DNA of 64,000 nt, taken from an uncultured bacterium. Lineage in GTDB: Bacteria; Verrucomicrobiota; Kiritimatiellia; CAIKKV01; CAIJXV01. Made by a program: the position numbers and the translations under genes. The stretch is taken from contig CAIJXV010000061.1 in assembly GCA_903824675.1 (NCBI GenBank), forward strand, positions 1-64,000, given 5' to 3'. Of this stretch, positions 56,051 to 64,000 are shown in pieces. The first letter of the stretch is position 1, and every line of letters begins with the position of its first letter. Below the pieces are notes generated by a model. It worked only from the letters and a program-made list of their open reading frames with translations. It searched no databases and was not told the origin of the DNA.

Positions 56051-56114
56051 GGCTGTCATTCCGAGCGTTTCTCGACAAATACCTGACTCCCTGAATTCGG
56101 AGGTCAATTTATTC

Positions 56115-56133
56115 TTGTGTTGCGGCAACACAA
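56115..56133. promoter_or_regulatory. Candidate operator upstream of the thuA-like gene
   Basis: TTGTGTTGC (56115-56123), G, GCAACACAA (56125-56133) is a perfect palindrome with a one-base centre, ending 90 bases before the ATG at 56224. It suits a LacI-type or other dimeric repressor. A related GCAACC/GGTTGC pair lies at 62524-62545. Confidence 0.4.
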
Positions 56134-56223
56134 AAATACACGGGATTGACAGACCCCGACGCTTTTGGTGGGATGAAGAGTTGCGGCGGATATTCCGCCG
56201 CTTGTTAACCGGGAGTCAGCAGC

Positions 56224-57003
56224 ATGATCAAAGTCACCATCTGGAACGAGTTTCGTCACGAAAAAAAACACGATATCGTCAAACATCTTTACCCCGACGG
56301 CATGCATACCGTCATCGCCCGCGGGTTGGCCGGTGACAAGGATCTACAAATTCGCACGGCCACCCTGGATGAACCCGAACACGGCCTGACCGAAGCCGTT
56401 CTCGCGGATACCGATGTCCTGACCTGGTGGGGCCACGTCGCGCATGGCGAAGTCCGAGACGAAGTCGTTCAGCGCGTCCAGAAACGGGTCCTGGAAGGCA
56501 TGGGGTTGATCGTTCTGCATTCGGGCCATTTCTCCAAAATCTTCAAGTCCCTGATGGGTACGAATTGTTCTCTGAAATGGCGTGAAGTCGCCGAAAAGGA
56601 ACGGATCTGGACCATCGAACCCTCGCACCCCATCGCGGCCGGAATCCCCGAGTCGTTCGAATTGCCCAATGCCGAAATGTATGGCGAACGGTTCGATATT
56701 CCCACGCCGGATAAATTGGTATTCCTGTCGTGGTTCCAAGGCGGCGAAGTATTCCGTTCCGGTTGTTGCTGGGAACGCGGACAGGGCCGGATTTTCTACT
56801 TCCGTCCCGGACATGAAACCTACCCGATTTTCTATAATCCCACGATCATCAAGATCATCGGCAACGCCATTCATTGGGCGGTTCCCCGTATCCAAAAGGA
56901 AGATGTCTGCCCCAACGCCAAATCACTCGAAGTGATTCCGCCCCGGAAGGTGGATTATTCCTTCGTGCCGGAGGCCATCCGGAAAAATATTCCGACGGCT
57001 TAA
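56224..57003 (+). CDS. ThuA-like (trehalose utilisation) domain protein
   Basis: The 259-residue protein matches the ThuA family, a class I glutamine-amidotransferase-like fold: [25 protein letters not shown] at the start, [34 protein letters not shown] and the closing [19 protein letters not shown]. ThuA-like proteins occur beside sugar catabolic genes; the enzymatic role is debated, with roles in keto-disaccharide metabolism proposed. A palindromic operator candidate lies upstream. The carrier gene follows after 18 bases. Confidence 0.9.
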   Translation: MIKVTIWNEFRHEKKHDIVKHLYPDGMHTVIARGLAGDKDLQIRTATLDEPEHGLTEAVLADTDVLTWWGHVAHGEVRDEVVQRVQKRVLEGMGLIVLHSGHFSKIFKSLMGTNCSLKWREVAEKERIWTIEPSHPIAAGIPESFELPNAEMYGERFDIPTPDKLVFLSWFQGGEVFRSGCCWERGQGRIFYFRPGHETYPIFYNPTIIKIIGNAIHWAVPRIQKEDVCPNAKSLEVIPPRKVDYSFVPEAIRKNIPTA

Positions 57004-57021
57004 GGACCGCACCGACTCCCT

Positions 57022-58281
57022 ATGTCCGGTTACCTTTTACCGTGGGATCAGGCGCCGATCGCGATCACCGTCGCGGTTTTCTGCCTGACCTACCTGGGTG
57101 TGGCCATCGGCGCGATTCCCGGTCTGGCGCTCGACCGGACCGGGTTCGCCCTGCTGGGGGCCATCGCCATGGTCACCCTCGGCGCCATTGGGTTGCCTGA
57201 CGCCCTGCACTCGATCGATGCCCCCACCCTGCTCCTGCTTTTCGCGCTCATGATCCTGTCCGCCCAGTTCCGGCTGGGCGGATTTTATACATGGACGGTT
57301 CTACGCCTCAGCGCCCTCATCAACCGACCCCGCGTTTTCCTGGCCTGGGTCATGGGCATCACGGCCCTTTTTTCGGCTTTCCTGGTCAACGATGTGGTAT
57401 GCCTGGCCTTCACGCCCATTCTGGCGGTCCTGCTCTTGCGAACGGGCATGAATCCCCTGCCCTTTCTGATCGGCATGGCGATCGCCAGCAATATCGGGTC
57501 TGCGGCCACGATCATCGGCAATCCCCAGAACATGCTCATCGGCCAGGTCGGCGGACTGGACTTCGGTCATTTCCTGCGCTGGTGTGCGCCCCCCGTCCTT
57601 CTGTCCCTCGTCGCCGCGTATGGCTTGATCCTTTTATTATTCCGTAATAAATGGACCGGGGCTCCGGCCCAGATCGACACATCAACCGCCAGTCCGGATT
57701 TCAACCGCTATCAAAGCGCCAAAGGCGGCATCGCTCTGTTATTGTTGGTCCTGTTCTTCTTCACTCCCATTCCACGCGAACTCACCGCACTGACTCTTGC
57801 GGGCATCATTCTCTGCAGTCGTAAAATGCGCACCCGCGAATTATTGGGCTATATCGACTGGCACCTGATCACCCTTTTCTGCGGACTCTTCATCGTGATC
57901 GCCGCCTTGGAGCGCACCGGGTTGCCCTTGGCGACCGCCCAGTCCCTTCAAAATCATGGGTGGTCCATCACTCAGCCGGGGCTATTGACCCTCTTTAGTG
58001 CGGCCCTGAGCAACCTGGTCAGCAATGTTCCGGCAGTGATGCTCTATGTCCGGTTTCTCGACCCTCATCAGCCGATTCAATGGTACACCCTCGCGTTGGC
58101 CAGCACCTTCGCCGGCAATTTAATCACACTGGGCAGCATCGCCAACCTGATCACCATTGAGCAAGCCCGCCAGTATGGAATCCGAATCAGTTTTTGGGAT
58201 CATGCCCGGGTCGGCATCCCGGTGACGCTCGTCTCCCTGGGTATCACCCTTCTCTGGGTCTGGTGGGGTCCGGGCGGATGA
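57022..58281 (+). CDS. SLC13/ArsB-type anion carrier
   Basis: The 419-residue protein has about 10-11 membrane segments and the ion-transporter superfamily repeats: LFSAFLVNDVVCLAFTPILAVLLL, ASNIGSAATIIGNPQNMLIGQ (about 157-177), SAALSNLVSNVPAVMLYVRF and FAGNLITLGSIANLITIEQAR. These paired NP/NV loops bind substrate and cation in ArsB/SLC13/NhaD-like carriers. It would move an anion, perhaps an organic acid, across the inner membrane. It lies just after the ThuA-like gene, so the substrate may be a sugar acid; that is inference. Confidence 0.88.
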   Translation: MSGYLLPWDQAPIAITVAVFCLTYLGVAIGAIPGLALDRTGFALLGAIAMVTLGAIGLPDALHSIDAPTLLLLFALMILSAQFRLGGFYTWTVLRLSALINRPRVFLAWVMGITALFSAFLVNDVVCLAFTPILAVLLLRTGMNPLPFLIGMAIASNIGSAATIIGNPQNMLIGQVGGLDFGHFLRWCAPPVLLSLVAAYGLILLLFRNKWTGAPAQIDTSTASPDFNRYQSAKGGIALLLLVLFFFTPIPRELTALTLAGIILCSRKMRTRELLGYIDWHLITLFCGLFIVIAALERTGLPLATAQSLQNHGWSITQPGLLTLFSAALSNLVSNVPAVMLYVRFLDPHQPIQWYTLALASTFAGNLITLGSIANLITIEQARQYGIRISFWDHARVGIPVTLVSLGITLLWVWWGPGG

Positions 58282-58342
58282 TGGCCGGCCGCTGAATAAC
58301 GCTGAATCCATTGGCAAAATCCTATTCCAAGCCGGGCGGGAT

Positions 58343-59995
58343 ATGATATTTTCTCCCGGCATGAATCCCAGCAAAACCTTTCGATTGGCACCGGCGCCCA
58401 CCGACGCCCCTTTGGCCCACGAAGCCACCCGCTTGCTCATCCGGGAACTGACGGAGCGAGCCGGCCTGGAGGTCATCCAAACCCCGCAAAACCCGGATCT
58501 CTCCTTACACCTCATCCCGGGTTCCGGCCCCGGAAGCTATCGTATTGAGAACGAGGGGGCGGTCCTGCGGATCATCGGCCGTGATCCGGCCGGACTGCTC
58601 TATGGTGTGGGCCGATTCCTCCATTCGGCCGTATCGGGTGACGGCACTTTTTCGCCGGGTACGTCCTGGCGGGGAACGTCGACGCCGGACTGTCAATTTC
58701 GGGGCCTGTATTTTGCCCATAACTTCCACAATTGGTATCGATCGGCCCCTCAAGCCGATGTGGTCCGTTATGTCGAGGATCTGGCCTTGTGGGGACTGAA
58801 CGCCATCGCGTTTCCTTTCGATACCAATCCTCATTGCCCGGCGGATGAAATCGAGAAGGTCATGCTTCCCCGGCAACTGGAGTTGATCAAAGCCGCCAAG
58901 CGGGTCGGCATTCGCACGGGAATGATCACCATCGCCAATACCCTGCTGACCGTACCGACTCCAGAAGTCGCCGCGACGCCCGTACCCGATGCCCAGCCTG
59001 AACGGCGCGGAAATATCGGCAACCGGGTCTGCCCCAGCCATCCGCAAGGGTTTGCCCTGCTCGCTTCACGATTCAATCGAAGTCTCGAAGCGTACCGGAT
59101 GGTGGGCCTCGATTTCGTGGTCGCCTTTCCCTACGATGAAGGGGGTTGTGGTTGCGCCGAATGTCGACCGTGGGGCGGCAAGGGTTTCATCAAAGCCTGT
59201 CGCGAACTCAGCCGTCAGGCCAAAGCGAAATTTCCCGATTGCCGTTTCATCGCGGGAACCTGGTGTTTCGATGTCCTGGATAAACCCGAAGGCGAGTTTG
59301 AAGGACTGGATCGCGAGATCCGAGCAAATCCCGGCTGGTGCGACGAGGTCATGTGCGATGCCCACGGCGACTTTCCAAGATGGCCCCTGGAACAGGGAGC
59401 CCCCGGCGGCTTGCCGATGATCAATTTTGCGGAAATCAGCATGTGGGGCCGTTGGCCCTGGGGCGGCTCCGGAGCGAACCCCTACCCTCACCGTATTGCC
59501 CGCATCTGGCGTCAGGCCCGGCATCTCCTGACCGGCGGATTACCGTACTCCGAAGGCTGTTTTGAAGACATCAACAAAGTGATGTGCCTCAATCTGTTTT
59601 GGGACAAAGCGGCCGACGCGGACCAGGTGACCCGGGATTATCTCGGTTATGAATTCGGCCCGGCAGCCGTCGACAAGATGGCCGAAGCCATTCGTCTTAT
59701 GGAGGACATCTATCCGCCCGAATGCCGCACCTTCGAAAAGGCCCAAAAGATATTTGATTTGATCCAGGAAGCCTCCACCACACTGCCCGCAAAAGTGCTC
59801 TCTTCCTGGCGGTGGCGGATTCTCTATTTGCGCGCCGTCATTGATTTTGAAGCCGTCACGCATCCCGGCCCAACCGGTGTGGTGTCCGACAAACAAAACG
59901 AGGCCTATGAAGAATTAGTTCGGCTTTACAGCGCCCAGCATTCACAGCCCTCGATTACTCCGATCGCCCGATCCGTTTCGGCCCATCGCCAGTGA
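58343..59995 (+). CDS. GH20/GH67-type glycosidase-like protein
   Basis: The 550-residue protein has an N-terminal GH20b/GH67N-like zincin-fold domain (about 10-105; YRIENEGAVLRIIGRDPAGLLYGVGRFLH) and a TIM barrel with CQFRGLYFAHNFHNWYR, LALWGLNAIAFPFDTNPH, FVVAFPYDEGGCGCAECRPW and MCDAHGDFPRW. The C-terminus is helical. The Cys-rich DEGGCGCAECRPWGGKG loop resembles glucuronidase- or hexosaminidase-type active sites, but I cannot name the family. No signal peptide. The ATG at 58343 follows GGGCGGGAT; 58361 is an alternative start. Confidence 0.75.
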   Translation: MIFSPGMNPSKTFRLAPAPTDAPLAHEATRLLIRELTERAGLEVIQTPQNPDLSLHLIPGSGPGSYRIENEGAVLRIIGRDPAGLLYGVGRFLHSAVSGDGTFSPGTSWRGTSTPDCQFRGLYFAHNFHNWYRSAPQADVVRYVEDLALWGLNAIAFPFDTNPHCPADEIEKVMLPRQLELIKAAKRVGIRTGMITIANTLLTVPTPEVAATPVPDAQPERRGNIGNRVCPSHPQGFALLASRFNRSLEAYRMVGLDFVVAFPYDEGGCGCAECRPWGGKGFIKACRELSRQAKAKFPDCRFIAGTWCFDVLDKPEGEFEGLDREIRANPGWCDEVMCDAHGDFPRWPLEQGAPGGLPMINFAEISMWGRWPWGGSGANPYPHRIARIWRQARHLLTGGLPYSEGCFEDINKVMCLNLFWDKAADADQVTRDYLGYEFGPAAVDKMAEAIRLMEDIYPPECRTFEKAQKIFDLIQEASTTLPAKVLSSWRWRILYLRAVIDFEAVTHPGPTGVVSDKQNEAYEELVRLYSAQHSQPSITPIARSVSAHRQ

Positions 59996-60157
59996 CGGAG
60001 GGAGAGGCCCTTACGGGCATACGCCTAACAACGCCGTTCGTATTGACGCCGTAAGAAGTCCCCCCGTCACGGACCCCTTGCCGACAGGTCTCGCTTTCAC
60101 TTTTCTGCGTGCCATGCAACTCAAGCTGAATATCAAGGCGGCAACCGGTGTTACCTC

Positions 60158-62500
60158 TCAACGAAGTTGAATCGACGCCGGCCTTAATCCTTCGCCGCTG
60201 ACCGTCAACAGGATCTCCTCCGCTTCAGCCGTTGCCTGGACAACCGCGGTCGCCAACCCCCGCCAAACCTGTCGCGTGTTCCCCGTAAACGATTCTTCCG
60301 ATGCCGGATCGCCATTGCCAACCGCCAGAACTTTTCCTGCGCCGCAGGCGGCAAAGAACAGGCGATTCGTTGCGGTCGGCACCCGAATACCTTTCTCATC
60401 CACAACCTCAACCGTAAGGTATGCCAAATCGCAGATCCCCTTGCCCAACTCGGTCCGATCGGCGGATAGACGAAGGGCGACCGGTTTCCCCGCCGTCTCC
60501 AACACGGTGCGAGACCGTTCGATCCCATTCCTCAGCCCCACCGCTTCCAGACGGCCGGGTCGATACTCCACTTCAAACGAAGCCAGGTAACGATGTGTTT
60601 TCCCGGCCGGTTTCCGGCCGATCTCCCGCCCGTTCAAGAGCAATACGACTTCGTCATCGGCAGCATAAACATCAACCGTGCTGGGTTTACCCTCCTGCCC
60701 CGGCCAGTTCCAGGACGACACGACATCCGGCCATCCCCACTGAGAGACCGCCATTAATTTACCGTGGTGGACCGGATCGTGAACGGCGAGATAGGGAGCC
60801 TGGGACACGCCCCAAACACAGTCGCGATAATAGGATTGGGGACGCTTCGTCCCACAAATATCGAGGTCCCCACAGTTCGCATGATGCCAGGGAAAAGGCC
60901 TCAAACCGTGGGTGGTTTCTCCAGGCGCCGTGTGCCCGATGCCCGCCTCGCCCAGATAATCCAGGCTCGTCCACACGAAATCGCCGATGACATGCGAAAA
61001 CCGTTCGGTACCCATCCAATAGTCAAAGGCATCCTTGGGAAAGGTCTCGGTTCCACAGATGATCCGCCCGGGGAAGCGCCGGCTATCTGGTTCATACCGG
61101 TGGAGCAGGTAGTTATACCCCACGACATCCAGGGGCGCCGCAAAATCGCCCGTGACCCGGGCCCAGCGTTCCAATTTATCGTCCGGCGTCTCTCCCGGCG
61201 GAGCCGGATCGTCCCAAACATCGCAGAGCGCATTGGTCACCGGCCGCGTCGAGTCCAGCGAGCGAGCATAGTCCGCCAACCGGCGCGACCATCCGGCCCC
61301 GTCCGAACAACCATTCCGTTCCGGGATTTCATTGCCGGTCGACCACATCACAATGGAGGGATGGTTGCGATCGCGCCGGATCATGGCCGCCAGATCGCGT
61401 TGCCACCATTCTTCAAACCAAAGACTGTAATCCCCGGGATTTTTGCCGTGGCGGAAGCAATCGAACGCCTCGTCGATCACCAGCATTCCCAAGCGATCAC
61501 AGGCCTCCAGAAAAGCGGGCGACGGGGGATTGTGGGCACACCGAACCGCATTGAAACCACTCGCTTTCAACAGCTCGACCTTGCGCTCTTCCGCACGGGC
61601 ATAGGCCGCCGAGCCGAGGAGCCCGCAGTCGTGGTGAACACACCCCCCCTTCATTTTTAGCGATTCGCCGTTGAGGCGGAAGCCCTGAACCGCATCCACC
61701 GAAATCGTTCGGAATCCAAAGGGGGTCTCCATCTCATCCACCCGCTGGCCGTCCTGCAGCACTTCGGTGCGCAGGACATGTAAAAAGGGATCCGTCAGCG
61801 ACCAGAGCCGTGAAGGCTTCACCGGAATGTTCTGGCCAACTTCACCGGAAGCGCCCGCCTTTACCGTCACCGGAGCCTCGGCAGTGGCCAGAACTCGGCC
61901 GGACGCCAGAATCGAGGAGCGAATCGTAAGAGACGCACCGGATGCCCCCTGGTTACGCACGGTGGTCATGACCCGGGCCGTCGAGGCGGCGGACGAGGCC
62001 GCCGGGGTTTCCACGGTCACATCCCAGGGCCCGACATGAATCTTTTCGCCGATCAACAGGTTCACCGGACGATAGAGACCGGATCCGCTGTACCAGCGGG
62101 TATTGGGTAATCCCCCGTTATAAACGTCGATCCGCAGAACATTGACGCCTTCCTTTAGATACGGCGTCAAATCACAATGAAAGGTGGTATAGCCATAGGG
62201 CTGACGGCCAACCAACTGCTGATTGATCGTTACCACGGCATTCTGGTAAACCCCTTCCACCTCCAGGAGAACCACTTTGCCCAGCCAGTCGGACGAAACC
62301 GCAAGGGTCTTCTCATAAATACAGTTGCATCCGGGATAAAACCCGTTGCTGGCGCCGCCCACCGCCGAGGGATCGCGCGGCAAACCAATGGACGCATCAT
62401 GCGGCAAATCGATGGGAAGCCAGTCCCGGCTCTCTTTCACACCCGGCGTTCCCATCCCGTATTTAAACTTCCAATCGCGATTCAAAGCCATTCGTTTCAT
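60158..62500 (-). CDS. GH2-type beta-galactosidase/glycosidase
   Basis: The 780-residue protein has the GH2 order: a sugar-binding beta domain (about 1-170), an immunoglobulin-like domain (about 170-270), a TIM barrel (about 270-575) and C-terminal beta domains. Motifs are FNAVRCAHNPPSPAFLEACDRLGMLVIDEAFD, the acid/base Glu in IVMWSTGNEIPERNG and the nucleophile Glu in ICGTETFPKDAFDYW. It cleaves beta-galactosides or related beta-linked sugars; GH2 also holds glucuronidases and mannosidases. No signal peptide. AAGGAA before the ATG at 62500 fixes the start. The AEC gene is upstream on the same strand. Confidence 0.93.
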   Translation of the reverse strand: MKRMALNRDWKFKYGMGTPGVKESRDWLPIDLPHDASIGLPRDPSAVGGASNGFYPGCNCIYEKTLAVSSDWLGKVVLLEVEGVYQNAVVTINQQLVGRQPYGYTTFHCDLTPYLKEGVNVLRIDVYNGGLPNTRWYSGSGLYRPVNLLIGEKIHVGPWDVTVETPAASSAASTARVMTTVRNQGASGASLTIRSSILASGRVLATAEAPVTVKAGASGEVGQNIPVKPSRLWSLTDPFLHVLRTEVLQDGQRVDEMETPFGFRTISVDAVQGFRLNGESLKMKGGCVHHDCGLLGSAAYARAEERKVELLKASGFNAVRCAHNPPSPAFLEACDRLGMLVIDEAFDCFRHGKNPGDYSLWFEEWWQRDLAAMIRRDRNHPSIVMWSTGNEIPERNGCSDGAGWSRRLADYARSLDSTRPVTNALCDVWDDPAPPGETPDDKLERWARVTGDFAAPLDVVGYNYLLHRYEPDSRRFPGRIICGTETFPKDAFDYWMGTERFSHVIGDFVWTSLDYLGEAGIGHTAPGETTHGLRPFPWHHANCGDLDICGTKRPQSYYRDCVWGVSQAPYLAVHDPVHHGKLMAVSQWGWPDVVSSWNWPGQEGKPSTVDVYAADDEVVLLLNGREIGRKPAGKTHRYLASFEVEYRPGRLEAVGLRNGIERSRTVLETAGKPVALRLSADRTELGKGICDLAYLTVEVVDEKGIRVPTATNRLFFAACGAGKVLAVGNGDPASEESFTGNTRQVWRGLATAVVQATAEAEEILLTVSGEGLRPASIQLR

Positions 62501-62523
62501 GGTCGATTCCTTATCTTTCGTCT

Positions 62524-62545
62524 GCAACCCACCGATTCAGGTTGC
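62524..62545. promoter_or_regulatory. Candidate operator upstream of the GH2 gene
   Basis: GCAACC (62524-62529) and GGTTGC (62540-62545) form an inverted repeat with 10 bases between. Its half-sites resemble the GTTGC/GCAAC palindrome upstream of the ThuA-like gene, so both might bind one regulator. Confidence 0.35.
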
Positions 62546-62568
62546 GAACTTACGGTGCTTCTCTTCAG

Positions 62569-62592
62569 CTGTGGGGGCGGCCGCTGGCCGCC
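62569..62592 (+). repeat. REP-like hairpin with TGTGGGGG head, copy 2
   Basis: CTGTGGGGGCGGCCGCTGGC and CGCC: the head is followed by a hairpin GGCGGC/GCCGCC. The same head and hairpin plan occurs at 14738-14762 on the minus strand. More GC palindromes (CCACGG/CCGTGG) follow up to about 62640. Confidence 0.55.
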
Positions 62593-62682
62593 TTGCCCTT
62601 GCCCTGTCGCCCACGGGGCCACCGGCCGTGGCTACAACGACCTATCCGTCGTATCCAGAGTATCGTGGGCACAACGCCGCCA

Positions 62683-63684
62683 TTACAATTTCCACCGCAT
62701 CATCGCATACACCCAGGCCGGCACGGTGACCAGGCTCAGCACGGTCGAATAAAAAATCGACGTCGCGCCCAACCCGACATCGCCTCCGTAACGTTCCAGA
62801 AATAAACTACAACTGACCGCCACCGGCATTCCCATGATGATATAAGTCGAATAGCGGTCCACCGGCGAAAGGGTCCATCCCAGGAGTTCCAGTCCCCGAA
62901 CCAACAAGATCGCCACCAGCGGGGCCACCAGCAAGCGGATCCCCAGAATCCCCCACAGGGCGTGGGTCGGCCGGTGTTGGGTCAGCGGCAAGGCCCCTAA
63001 TTGCGCTCCGGTCACCAATAAGGAAAGCGGAATCGTCACCATCCCCATCATCGAGAGCCCCTGAAGCACGGATGACCATCCGAGAAATACGGGAGTGGCG
63101 TCCACCGGAGGATGTTCCCAGAGCTTCAAGCTGGGAAACAGCAGAGCGGCCCCCACTCCGGCGACCGTCGCCCACAATCCTGGATTCGCCAATAAATGTC
63201 CCCAATCGCTCCCGGCCCGTTTGCCCTCGCGGGAACTTAAAATCCACACGCCTCCCGTCCAAAGCAACACCTGGGTTCCGAAATTAAAGAGCAGCACATA
63301 ACGAATCCCCGCAGCCCCGTATAAACTCTCGATGATCGGCAGCGGAATAAAAATCCAGTTCGGCATGGCGGCCAGGAAGACGAAACTCGCGCGATCCCCA
63401 TCCCGCCCCACCCAGGGCCAGAATAGCCGGCCCAACAGATAGCTGACCCCCAACACACCGATGGCGATCACGGGGATCTGCCAGTCCTGTGCCAGGGTTT
63501 CAATCCGGATGGTCGCCAATAAACTCACAAAGACCATGGCGGGAAACACCATATCCACCAGGACCCGGCCAAGGGACCTTGTGGATTCGGTATCCAATAA
63601 TCCTTTACGCCGGGCCAGCCACCCGGCCAGGATGATCAACACCATCGATGCGATTTTCATCGCCACCACTCGCCACTCGGTCAT
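62683..63684 (-). CDS. AEC (auxin efflux carrier-like) family transporter
   Basis: The 333-residue protein has about ten membrane segments in two five-helix halves. Typical signs are GWLARRKGLLDTESTRSLGRVLVDMVFPAMVFVSL at the start, FVFLAAMPNWIFIPLPIIESLYG in the middle and GMPVAVSCSLFLERYGGDVGLGATSIF near the end. AEC proteins carry small organic acids or solutes across the inner membrane by a bile-acid/sodium-symporter-like fold. AAGGGAA precedes the ATG at 63684. It may export or import a product of the GH2 enzyme encoded next on this strand. Confidence 0.9.
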   Translation of the reverse strand: MTEWRVVAMKIASMVLIILAGWLARRKGLLDTESTRSLGRVLVDMVFPAMVFVSLLATIRIETLAQDWQIPVIAIGVLGVSYLLGRLFWPWVGRDGDRASFVFLAAMPNWIFIPLPIIESLYGAAGIRYVLLFNFGTQVLLWTGGVWILSSREGKRAGSDWGHLLANPGLWATVAGVGAALLFPSLKLWEHPPVDATPVFLGWSSVLQGLSMMGMVTIPLSLLVTGAQLGALPLTQHRPTHALWGILGIRLLVAPLVAILLVRGLELLGWTLSPVDRYSTYIIMGMPVAVSCSLFLERYGGDVGLGATSIFYSTVLSLVTVPAWVYAMMRWKL

Positions 63685-63858
63685 GGGTTCCCTTTCATAC
63701 AAGAAACAGGCGATATTCTCTCGGATTTCATCCCCGGGTCAAGGGAATAGAGGCGAAAGGTTATGGCGTTTTATGTGGCCGTCACCCCGAAATAGCGGTA
63801 AGGTTAGGCACCCTGGACTGATCTGGGAGGCCTTTTAACTATTGGAGAAAACCCGAAC

Positions 63859-64000
63859 ATGAAAATCAAGCCCCATTCCAAACTTCTCATGATTGGCGAT
63901 TCGGTCACGGATTGCGGTCGTACCCGGCCGGTCGGCGAGGGCCTCTTTGGCGCCGGTGGCACGGGCTATGTGGCCCTGGTCGATGGACTCCTCTCTTCCA
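63859..64000 (+). CDS. SGNH/GDSL hydrolase, N-terminus only (cut by window edge)
   Basis: The reading frame starts at an ATG with GGAG eleven bases upstream and runs off the window after 47 codons. The start MKIKPHSKLLMIGDSVTDCG carries the SGNH block I IGDSVTD (catalytic Ser 15), and FGAGGTGYVALVDGLL follows. It resembles acyl-hydrolases that deacetylate sugars. It is the second SGNH gene of the region. Confidence 0.85.
   Translation, partial: MKIKPHSKLLMIGDSVTDCGRTRPVGEGLFGAGGTGYVALVDGLLSS

Overview
The window looks like part of the chromosome of an anaerobic, sugar-degrading bacterium of the PVC group, most likely Kiritimatiellota, Lentisphaerota or a related Verrucomicrobiota lineage. 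This is inferred from gene content: several glycoside hydrolase-like proteins, a Cys-type sulfatase beside a radical SAM/SPASM enzyme, a class I hybrid cluster protein, a four-helix-bundle 'suffix' protein, and GC-rich coding DNA with many short intergenic repeats. No rRNA, tRNA, CRISPR array or insertion sequence was recognised.

Layout. 0-10 kb: a YceH-like protein, a voltage-gated K+ channel, an AraC regulator divergent from a large six-hairpin glycosidase-like gene, a GH63/trehalase-like gene, a YacP-like NYN protein, a type-4 uracil-DNA glycosylase and an SDR epimerase. 10-14.3 kb: a four-helix-bundle gene with a 9-nt repeat array, an unknown protein, and a minus-strand set of ECF sigma factor, zinc-finger anti-sigma/HTH protein and a GspE ATPase carrying a GspF-like N-terminus. 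14.8-19.1 kb (minus): GH20, PlsC-like, DUF6941-like and alanine racemase, tightly packed. 19.2-24.7 kb (plus): a B12-type radical SAM protein, a glycosyltransferase, and an ArsR regulator with a four-domain CoA-disulfide reductase-rhodanese-TusA-DsrE fusion. 25-28.5 kb: a Tat-signal proline-rich protein, a radical SAM/SPASM protein and a sulfatase. 28.7-32.5 kb: a pyruvyltransferase, then an Fe-S protein and Hcp, each preceded by a perfect FNR-type palindrome. 33-40 kb: EpmA and EF-P on the minus strand, divergent from gyrB-gyrA. 40-44 kb (minus): GHMP kinase/nucleotidyltransferase fusion, UDP-glucuronate decarboxylase-like protein, FHA protein and lipoprotein. 44-46 kb: two Opp-type ATPases without permeases. 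46-52.6 kb (minus): 6S RNA candidate, rarA, 5-FCL, rny, ymdB, xseA, xseB. 53-64 kb: a second sugar-catabolism region with two SGNH hydrolases, a TIM-barrel GH-like protein, ThuA, an SLC13/ArsB-type carrier, a GH20/GH67-like protein, GH2 and an AEC transporter.

How the genes may work together. The two glycosidase regions and the sulfatase suggest breakdown of complex, possibly sulfated, glycans; the enzymes seen mostly lack signal peptides, which suggests that oligosaccharides are finished inside the cell. The kinase/nucleotidyltransferase and decarboxylase could recycle a free sugar acid into UDP-xylose. Hcp with its Fe-S partner and the sulfur-transferase fusion point to nitrosative and sulfur stress handling in an anaerobe.

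The points most worth a second look are the Tat-peptide/radical SAM pair, the GspF-GspE fusion under an ECF sigma/anti-sigma pair, the 9-nt repeat array of the four-helix-bundle gene, the REPIN-like repeats, the paired FNR boxes, the predicted leaderless ArsR promoter, and the 6S RNA candidate whose terminator abuts rarA.
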